From NCBI GenBank assembly GCA_947447815.1, contig CANFLJ010000099.1, positions 1-7,198 on the forward strand: a DNA stretch of 7,198 nt, given 5' to 3'. The translations under genes were made by a program, and so were the position numbers. The first letter of the stretch is position 1, and the number at the start of each line of letters is the position of its first letter. This document shows positions 1 to 6,800 of the stretch, piece by piece. The notes below the pieces were generated by a model. It was not told where the DNA came from and made no database searches. It saw only the letters and a list, made by a program, of their open reading frames with translations. Origin of the DNA: Chitinophagaceae bacterium. Its GTDB lineage: Bacteria; Bacteroidota; Bacteroidia; Chitinophagales; Chitinophagaceae.

Positions 1-884
1 AATGAATATTTATAACGTTTCAAAGCATTAATAATCGATTGTGCTATCTCAGTTTGACCAGTCGGACTATTTAGATACTTCTCTTCTTCATCATTAGATA
101 TAAAACCAGTCTCTACCAGCACCGCAGGCATAGCAACCGCTTGCAACACCCATATCCCTTTCTCATTACGCTGCTTAGCACCCCTGCTGACTCTTCCTCC
201 CTTTACAAATTCATCTTCAATAGTATTGGCTAGGTTAAAACTTCTATCCAGATACTGTTGTGTTTTCAAAGAATATAGCACCATCTTGGAAGGATCATCT
301 GGATCAAAGTCTTTCATCTCACTAATCAATGCACTATCCATAAACATCGATTCATTTTCACTCAGTGCCTTAGCTTTACTTCCATTTTTACTGATACCCC
401 ATATATATGTTTCGGTACCTTTTACATCATTACTCACTCTTACGGTTGAATAAATAGGTACTTGTTCCTTACGTTTCTTGCCGTGTTTCTTTACAGTTAC
501 CGTTTTATATCCAGTAATTACTTTATGGTACGATTCGCTCGAATTACAGTGTATACAAACAAACAAATCACCCCCTGCAGCATTGGCTTTATTAGCTTTC
601 TCTTTTACATTGTCATAAACATCGGTAGTTCTGGTCATGTAAATCTCCACTTCTGGCAATTGCTGCTGAAGCAACTCCTGAAGTTTCAACGCCACAGACA
701 GAGAAACGTCTTTTTCATTCGAAAATTTACCAGTAGCCCCATAATCCTTTCCCCCATGCCCTGCATCTATCACTATTTTCTTCAGTGTATGCTTCTGAGC
801 AAGTGGAATTTCCTTAGGAATAAACGACAATAATGCCGTCACAGTACCAAATAATGCAATTATTATAAACTTTTTCTTATTCAT
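1..884 (-). CDS. N-acetylmuramoyl-L-alanine amidase (Amidase_3 family), 3' end outside window
   Basis: This is a zinc-dependent peptidoglycan amidase that cuts the bond between N-acetylmuramic acid and L-alanine of the stem peptide in the periplasm. Reading the minus strand from ATG at 884 gives 294 codons with no stop before the window edge, so the C-terminus is missing. The ATG is the first possible one: an in-frame TAA lies at 891-893. Residues 1-22 form an export signal (three Lys, then a hydrophobic run). The family motifs are all present: DAGHGGKDYGA at 40-50 with zinc ligand His43, NEKD at 56-59 with Glu57, CIHCNS at 110-115 with His112, and PAVLVETGFISN at 253-264 with catalytic Glu258. 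GTETYIWG (156-163) and the LSEN segment (174-177) also fit the fold. Between His112 and GTETY lies a longer and more basic stretch than usual (about 119-155). The gene is divergent from lptD. Whether a C-terminal binding domain follows cannot be seen, but residue 294 is already near the end of the catalytic domain. Confidence 0.95.
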   Translation of the reverse strand, partial: MNKKKFIIIALFGTVTALLSFIPKEIPLAQKHTLKKIVIDAGHGGKDYGATGKFSNEKDVSLSVALKLQELLQQQLPEVEIYMTRTTDVYDNVKEKANKANAAGGDLFVCIHCNSSESYHKVITGYKTVTVKKHGKKRKEQVPIYSTVRVSNDVKGTETYIWGISKNGSKAKALSENESMFMDSALISEMKDFDPDDPSKMVLYSLKTQQYLDRSFNLANTIEDEFVKGGRVSRGAKQRNEKGIWVLQAVAMPAVLVETGFISNDEEEKYLNSPTGQTEIAQSIINALKRYKYS

Positions 885-897
885 CTTATATTAAATC

Positions 898-925
898 CAA
901 ATATTGTTATCAATTCATTAGCAAG
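898..925 (-). promoter_or_regulatory. Weak candidate promoter for the amidase gene
   Basis: On the minus strand, AATATTTG (898-905) matches the Bacteroidota -7 consensus TAnnTTTG at five of its six fixed bases. A CTTG at 922-925 lies 16 nt upstream and could serve as the -33 TTG element, although the spacing is slightly short. Transcription would start close to 890, leaving a very short leader before the ATG at 884. The match is imperfect and the region is AT-rich, so this is only a suggestion. Confidence 0.3.
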
Positions 926-933
926 TTAGCCGC

Positions 934-941
934 TATTTTTG
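934..941 (+). promoter_or_regulatory. Candidate -7 element (TAnnTTTG) immediately before lptD
   Basis: TATTTTTG is an exact match to the Bacteroidota -7 consensus TAnnTTTG. It ends only 6 nt before the lptD ATG at 948, so initiation at the usual distance would give a leaderless or nearly leaderless mRNA. I see no well-spaced -33 TTG: the nearest, at 904-906, is 27 nt upstream of the TA. The match may therefore be chance in AT-rich DNA, with the real promoter elsewhere in the 63-bp divergent region. Confidence 0.35.
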
Positions 942-947
942 CGCTTT

Positions 948-3626
948 ATGAAATTAAACAGCATTCTTAGAACTATTAACGTAATAATGCCTCAGGGTAT
1001 TATATTGTTATTACTAAGTTGGCTGATTAGTTTCTCTGTTCAGGCACAAAACCTATCACCGCTTGCATCCGACTCAAGTAGAACAAAGATAATTGGTAAC
1101 AAACCAAAAATGGCAGGTGATACTGTGAATAAAATTACAAAAGATACCCTGCAGATGTCCAAAGACTCCTTGGATGCACCTGTAAAATATGAAGCAAAAG
1201 ACTCAGGAGTAATGATTTTGTCTTCCAATGAGTTTATTTTATATGGTAAATCCACCGTTGCATATAAAGATGTAAAACTGATAGCGGCTACTATTAAATA
1301 CAATTCACAGCAACAACAGGTTAAAGCTTATGGAGCATTGGATACCACCAATAATCCATTAAACAAGCCAACATTAACCCAGGGCGGCTCCACTTCTATT
1401 AGCGATTCTATTGCTTTCAATATGAAGAATATGAAAGGGCTTACAAAGAATACATATTACAATGAAGGAGATATGTATGTAAATGCCGAACGTTTAAAAA
1501 AGGTAGATAAAGATGTATTTTATGCTTACCACGGTCGTTTTACTACCTGCAACCTCGATACGCCACATTTTGCTATCAGAACCCGTAAGATGAAGATGGT
1601 TACCAATAAACTGGCATTCAGTGGACCATCTTTCCCAGAGTTCGAGGGCGTTCCTTTACCTATTGGCCTGCCTTTTGGTATCTTCCCATTAATGCGCGGT
1701 AGGCATTCCGGACTTATGGCTCCGCAATTTGTTACTAGTCCCGACTATGGTATTGGTTTCGAAGGGCTAGGTTTCTATAAGGTTTTAAGTGAAAATGCAG
1801 ACGTTCTCTTCCGCGGCAATTTCTATTCATACGGTGGATGGTCGCTGAACATTTCTCCCAAATACCTCAAAAGATATCGTTACACAGGTACCTTTAATAT
1901 ATCTATACAGAACACTACCACCGTTAACAATTACGCGGTTTCAGAAAAGGAGTTTACTACTATCAAAAGCTATAGTATTCAGTGGAGCCACAATAGAGAT
2001 AATAAAGCTCACCCAGGTACTACTTTCAATGCTAACGTAAATTTTTCTAGTTCCAAGTACAATCAGACCGTTTTAAATAACCCTTACATTAATTTTCAAA
2101 ACCAGATTAGTTCTACCATCAGCTTTACCAAAGATTGGAAAGGTGTTGCAAACATGTCCATCAATGCTAGCCACAATCAGAACAACGTTACTAAATTAGT
2201 ATACCTCAGTCTTCCAAACATCTCCCTGAATGTACCTACCAAATACCCTTTCCAGAAAAAGGAGAAAGTAGGCAATTCAAAATGGTACGAAAACATAGGT
2301 ATTGGTTATAGTGGCAACCTGCAGAATCAGATTGCATTCTATGACACTGCATTTAGTGTAAAGAAGTTGATGGATACTGTTCAGTGGGGCGTAACGCACA
2401 ACGTACCTATCTCTATATCACTACCTTCATTAGGTCCTATCACGCTGTCTCCGTCAGTCTCCTATCGCGAAAACTGGTATGCACAATCTATTACCAGAAC
2501 ATGGAATCCAAATTATAAGAGCGTAGCTGATACAGGCAAAATGGATACCACCGTTAGTAAAGGTCTATTTACTGCCAGAGAAGTAGCATTTGGTTTAGGT
2601 GCCAGTACAAGAATCTTTGGTAATTATACTTTTCCTAAATCAAAAAAGATTGTGGCTATCCGTCACGAGATGAGGCCTTCCATTGGCGTAAGTTACAAAC
2701 CAGATCTAAACTCTCAGAACTTCTATACGGTTAATTATACCGACCAGCGTTACAAAATCCAGCGCGCTGCTCGCTTTTCTAAATTCGATGGCGTAGTTCC
2801 GGGTGCCTTTAGCGAAGGCGTGTTTGGTGGATTGTCTTTTGGAATAGATAACTTACTGGAAATGAAAGTAAAAAAGGCTTCCGACACCGGTAATGTAAAT
2901 AAGAAGATTAAACTCTTGGATGGATTTGGGTTTAATGGATCATACAATCTGCTTGCAGATAGTTTTGCGCTTTCTAATATTTCTTTATATGCCAGAACAA
3001 ACCTTTTCGAGAAGGTAAGTATTACTACCAGCGCTACTCTAGATCCTTACCAGGTAGATAACCATGGTTTTAGAAAGAAAGAATATGCATGGCAAGGAAA
3101 AGACTTTAGTTTGGGTAGAATTACCAGTGGAAACGTAGCTATTTCTACGCAATTCAAAAGTAAACCTAAAGATGGCAAAGCAGATAAAGACAGAGTAACT
3201 AAAGATCCTTTTATGACCACCGACGAACAGATGCGTCAGTTGGAATATACCAGAAATAACCCTGCAGAATATACCGATTTCAATATTCCTTGGTCATTAA
3301 CCTTAGCATATTCTCTAAGCTTTAATAAAACCATCAGAGGCGACTACAGTGGATTTCAAACGATAGTATATTCTGGATTAAACTTCAACGGAGATTTTAG
3401 CCTCACTCCTAAATGGAAAGTAGGTGCCACTGGTTACTATGATGTTACCAATAGTCAATTAAATCAGTTAAGTACTTATATCACCAGAGAGATGCATTGC
3501 TGGCAGTTATCCATCTCTTTAAACCCAGTGGGGATCTATCATTCCTTTAGTATTGTAATAAGTCCCAAATCAGGTATCCTTCGCGATCTTAAGATAAACA
3601 GAAGTAGAACCTTCTCTAATTATTAG
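948..3626 (+). CDS. lptD: LPS-assembly outer membrane protein LptD (Bacteroidota type)
   Basis: LptD is the outer-membrane barrel that, with lipoprotein LptE, receives lipopolysaccharide from the periplasmic Lpt bridge and inserts it into the outer leaflet. The ATG at 948 gives 892 aa. A TTG at 939 is in frame, but ATG is preferred, and an in-frame TAG at 927-929 bounds the start. Residues 1 to about 34 are a signal peptide with a likely cleavage after VQA. A variable Ser/Lys-rich linker follows, then an OstA/LptA-like beta-jellyroll (about 79-200). The family signatures are FTTCNLDTPHF (198-208) and PLPIGLPFGIFPLMRGRHSG (236-255), the latter equivalent to the proline-rich, R(K/R)SG segment of proteobacterial LptD. 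The rest (about 262-892) alternates like a large beta-barrel, with a highly charged loop at about 737-755. There are only two cysteines, Cys201 and Cys851 (in HCWQL), which sit at the places of the LptD inter-domain disulfide. The length is somewhat above E. coli LptD (784 aa). No LptE gene is visible here. Confidence 0.9.
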   Translation: MKLNSILRTINVIMPQGIILLLLSWLISFSVQAQNLSPLASDSSRTKIIGNKPKMAGDTVNKITKDTLQMSKDSLDAPVKYEAKDSGVMILSSNEFILYGKSTVAYKDVKLIAATIKYNSQQQQVKAYGALDTTNNPLNKPTLTQGGSTSISDSIAFNMKNMKGLTKNTYYNEGDMYVNAERLKKVDKDVFYAYHGRFTTCNLDTPHFAIRTRKMKMVTNKLAFSGPSFPEFEGVPLPIGLPFGIFPLMRGRHSGLMAPQFVTSPDYGIGFEGLGFYKVLSENADVLFRGNFYSYGGWSLNISPKYLKRYRYTGTFNISIQNTTTVNNYAVSEKEFTTIKSYSIQWSHNRDNKAHPGTTFNANVNFSSSKYNQTVLNNPYINFQNQISSTISFTKDWKGVANMSINASHNQNNVTKLVYLSLPNISLNVPTKYPFQKKEKVGNSKWYENIGIGYSGNLQNQIAFYDTAFSVKKLMDTVQWGVTHNVPISISLPSLGPITLSPSVSYRENWYAQSITRTWNPNYKSVADTGKMDTTVSKGLFTAREVAFGLGASTRIFGNYTFPKSKKIVAIRHEMRPSIGVSYKPDLNSQNFYTVNYTDQRYKIQRAARFSKFDGVVPGAFSEGVFGGLSFGIDNLLEMKVKKASDTGNVNKKIKLLDGFGFNGSYNLLADSFALSNISLYARTNLFEKVSITTSATLDPYQVDNHGFRKKEYAWQGKDFSLGRITSGNVAISTQFKSKPKDGKADKDRVTKDPFMTTDEQMRQLEYTRNNPAEYTDFNIPWSLTLAYSLSFNKTIRGDYSGFQTIVYSGLNFNGDFSLTPKWKVGATGYYDVTNSQLNQLSTYITREMHCWQLSISLNPVGIYHSFSIVISPKSGILRDLKINRSRTFSNY

Positions 3627-3709
3627 TAACTATTACTTAATTATTATTCTTTCAACTGTATAGTAATTTGCAAAAACTAACAACTCCTAAATCTCGGGGC
3701 TGTATTTAT

Positions 3710-3739
3710 CACGACTCACGATTCACGTATCTCACGATT
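3710..3739. repeat. Degenerate CACGATT heptamer direct repeat
   Basis: Four CACG-led units occur in a row: CACGACT (3710-3716), CACGATT (3717-3723), CACGTATCT (3724-3732, two bases longer) and CACGATT (3733-3739). The units are directly repeated, 7 nt apart except for the longer third one, and lie in non-coding DNA 84 nt after the lptD stop codon. Similar CACGA-type heptamer runs are, from memory, scattered between genes in some Bacteroidota. Whether this is a site with a function (protein binding, RNA) or an eroded simple repeat cannot be told from one copy. Confidence 0.6.
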
Positions 3740-3815
3740 AAAATGGACGTTTTTTATTCTAAGGGAAGTAAAATAAAATTGCTGTAAGATATTCCATACC
3801 TCAACAGCGTTTTAA

Positions 3816-3823
3816 TACTTTTG
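3816..3823 (+). promoter_or_regulatory. Candidate -7 element for the giant barrel gene
   Basis: TACTTTTG is an exact match to the TAnnTTTG consensus. Transcription from it would begin near 3830 and leave a leader of about 55 nt before the ATG at 3885, a more ordinary arrangement than at lptD. No TTG lies 17-23 nt upstream, so the -33 half is missing or degenerate. Confidence 0.35.
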
Positions 3824-3866
3824 GTGGTCATATATAAGATTACCCTTCAATTATCATAATTTTTTG

Positions 3867-3874
3867 TATCCTTG
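3867..3874 (+). promoter_or_regulatory. Alternative, weaker -7 element close to the start codon
   Basis: TATCCTTG differs from TAnnTTTG at one fixed base and ends 10 nt before the ATG at 3885, which would give a very short leader. It competes with the exact match at 3816-3823; neither has a good -33 partner. Confidence 0.2.
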
Positions 3875-3884
3875 TATTGAATAA

Positions 3885-6800
3885 ATGGAGATTATACATA
3901 AACTTTTAATAGTAATATGCATCTGTGGTTTGATTGCCGTAGAAAAAGCAGACTGTCAAAATGTTTCTACCTTCCGTTTACGTAAAGTAACTACCAGAGG
4001 ATCTTACAAATTAGATAGTTTATCCATACTTCCCAATAGTTTATTGATAAATGGATACGATAGCTCCTATTATGATATAAACTATACAAAATCTACTATC
4101 CATTGGAAGAAAAATGTACCAGCAGATAGTATTTTAATTGCCTATCGGGTAATTCCATTTGCATTAAACAAAACCATCTATCGCTATAACTATGATAGCG
4201 TTAAAAATAGATTCCTTGCAGGCAATAAAATGATCATCAACAGAGGGGCATCTACCCTCGAAGAATACTTCGGAGGCAAGAAGATTAACTATGCCGGAAG
4301 CTTTGGAAGAAATATGCGTTTTGGTAATACACAGGATGCAACTTTCAACTCCGAATTTAATTTACAGATCAATGGAATGATTGGTGATAGTATCGAATTA
4401 ACGGCTGCTATTACCGACAATAATATTCCTATCCAGCCCGATGGAAATACTAAACAATTAAATGAATTTGATAGGATATTAATTCAGTTTAAAAAGAATA
4501 AATGGGAAATAAATTTAGGAGATATTGATGTGAAAGAAAAACAGTTGTATTTCCTAAACTTTTACAAACGTTCACAAGGAATTTTGTATAAACAACAAGG
4601 CATAAAGTCATTGGGAGCTAAACACAATGTTTCCTTGGGAGCAGGTATTGCAAAAGGAAAATTTCATCGCAACGTTTTTCTTGGCTTAGAAGGCAATCAA
4701 GGGCCCTATAAACTACAAGGGGCCAACAATGAATTGTATTTTATAGTCCTTTCCAACACAGAAAGAGTGTACATCGATGGAGAGCTTATGCAAAGGGGAA
4801 TAGATCAGGACTACATTATCAATTACAATACTGCAGAAATTACTTTTACTACCAAAAGGCTGATTACCAAAGATAAAAGGATACAAATAGAATTCGAATA
4901 CGCTGATAAAAACTATCTTAATTATCTGGCATTTGCAGAAGATAATATTACGGTAAACAAAAAGTTAAGTGTAGTAGTAGCCGCCTATAACAACAATGAT
5001 GTTGCAGGCTCTCCTATCAATCAATCCTTGGATAATAAACAGCATCAGTTCCTGAGCAGTATCGGGGATTCTATTAATAATGCATTTTATCCCTCCGGTA
5101 ATAAAGATAGTTTTAGTACCACTCAGATTATGTACAAAAAGATAGACACCATCCATAATGGCACGCACGATTCTATTTATGTTTATTCCACAAACTCCGA
5201 TAGTGCTAAGTATGTTTTAAATTTTGTTGCTACTGGCAACAACAAAGGCAACTATATTCCACTTTACAATGCTGCAAATGGCAAAGTGTATCAGTGGATT
5301 GCCCCAGTAAATGGCATTCCTCAAGGTTATTATGAACCCGCCATGTATCTTGTTACGCCAAAGTCGCATCAGATCATCAGTATTAAATCTGACTATCGAT
5401 TTAATAAGAAAACAGTCTTAACCACCGAGCTTGCAGGTAGCCGTTACGATATCAATACGCTATCTTCCAAAGACAAACAGAATGATAATGGTTATGCAGG
5501 AAAGTTGCTGTTTCTTCATGCAAATAAATACCTGACTACTAAGCATTCATACGATTATAATCTAAATATTGGATATGAATATGTAAACGAAAACTTTAAA
5601 CCACTGGAAGTTTTAAGATCTTCTGAATTTAGCAGAGATTGGGGACTAAATAACAATGCAATAGCTACCGAACAATTACCTTCTGCAGGGATATTAATTA
5701 AAGATGAAAATAATAATCAGGCTGAGTATTCCTTCAAAGCCTATCTCAGAAGTGATGGTTACCAGGGAACTATGCAGCAGCTCAGATTACTTAAAAGTAT
5801 TTCAGGCATCAGGTTACAGACGTCCCTTCATTATACAGATAATAAAACGCCCTTTATTAAAGGGTATTATTTCAAACCAAATATCGAAGTAGAGAAGACC
5901 TTTACCCACCTCAGCAACATAGCAATTTTGGGCAGTTTTGCTTCGGAGTATAATCATCATCAATATACATCATTTGATAGTCTATCTTTAAACAGCTTTG
6001 CATTTACTTCTTATACAATATTGCTTAAAAGTAATACCATGAAGAATAACAGATGGAGCATTGGCTTTACCGAAAGAACCAACAAAATTCCTGTGGGCAA
6101 CATGCTCTTAACCAACGACATTAGCAGAAATTACACTTACACACTGGAACTACTTAAAAACAAGAAACATCAGTTCCGAATAAACGCTACTTACCGCGAG
6201 TTAACACAAGAATATGGGGTAACCAAAGGCAATAAAGAGACCACCGTTTTAAGTAGATCAGAATACTTATTCAACGAATGGAAAGGCAGTATAAAAGGAA
6301 ATGTAATTTACGAGATTGGCAACGGACAGGAACAGAAAAAAGACGTTTCCTATGTGCAGGTTACTACAGGAAGAGGGCAATATGTATGGATAGATTATAA
6401 CAATGATGGCATACAACAGCTTAACGAATTTGAGGTTGCCCAATTCCAGGATCAGGCAAATTATGTTAGAGTTTTTACTCCAACTAATAGTTATACTAAA
6501 TCAAATTATACCTTATTAGGATATAATTTAACCATTAGCCCAAACACTAGGAATAATGCAAACACAAAGCTTATAAAACAACTTCAGAAAATTAGTTTTC
6601 AATCCTCCTTACAAACACAAACCAAAACATTGTATGACGGTAACCTTCGATTTAATCCATTTAAAGTAGACATTGCCGACACCAGTCTTATACAAAGCAA
6701 CTACAGTTGGAACAATACTCTATCTTACAATCGCTATGGAAACTGGGGATTAGATGTAGGCAGAAATGCTAACTTTAATAAATCATTATTAACGTATGGA

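Larger units (their letters stand above)
3627..3884. other. Intergenic region between lptD and the giant barrel gene
   Basis: This 258-bp stretch has no convincing gene. The only plus-strand ATG reading frame I noted (3743-3787) would encode 14 residues. No strong hairpin followed by a T-run marks a terminator after lptD; a weak ATTACT/AGTAAT pairing with a loop of about 24 nt is unconvincing. The region does contain a short degenerate heptamer repeat (3710-3739) and two candidate -7 elements before the next gene. Its length suggests that the downstream gene has its own promoter rather than being tightly coupled to lptD. Confidence 0.6.

Noticed and set aside
226..833. Two plus-strand reading frames (226-453 and 462-833) opposite the amidase
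   Set aside because: They lie antisense to the amidase frame, which carries all the zinc ligands and the catalytic Glu; their products show no recognisable features.
1040..1303. Minus-strand reading frame of 87 codons inside lptD
   Set aside because: It is a shadow of the lptD frame; the hydrophobic pattern comes from reading beta-strand codons in reverse complement.
2750..2947. Minus-strand reading frame of 65 codons inside lptD
   Set aside because: It lies wholly within the lptD barrel sequence, with no independent start signal.
3743..3787. Mini reading frame (ATG to TAA, 14 residues) just after the heptamer repeat
   Set aside because: It is too short to judge, has no ribosome-binding signal and no recognisable sequence.
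3885..3959. Giant barrel protein as a lipoprotein with Cys24 as the lipid anchor
   Set aside because: The residues before Cys24 are E-K-A-D, which breaks the lipobox (a hydrophobic residue at -3 and a small residue at -1 are expected).
4965..5168. Minus-strand reading frame of 67 codons inside the giant barrel gene
   Set aside because: The plus-strand frame is open across it and carries conserved-looking motifs on both sides.
5850..5864. Palindrome CCCTTTATTAAAGGG that could look like a hairpin or operator
   Set aside because: It lies inside the coding frame of the giant barrel gene and is explained by codons for PFIKG; there is no T-run after it and no gene boundary nearby.
5704..5892. Plus-strand, out-of-frame 62-codon reading frame in the giant barrel gene
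   Set aside because: The main frame continues without interruption through this stretch, so no frameshift or overlapping gene is needed.
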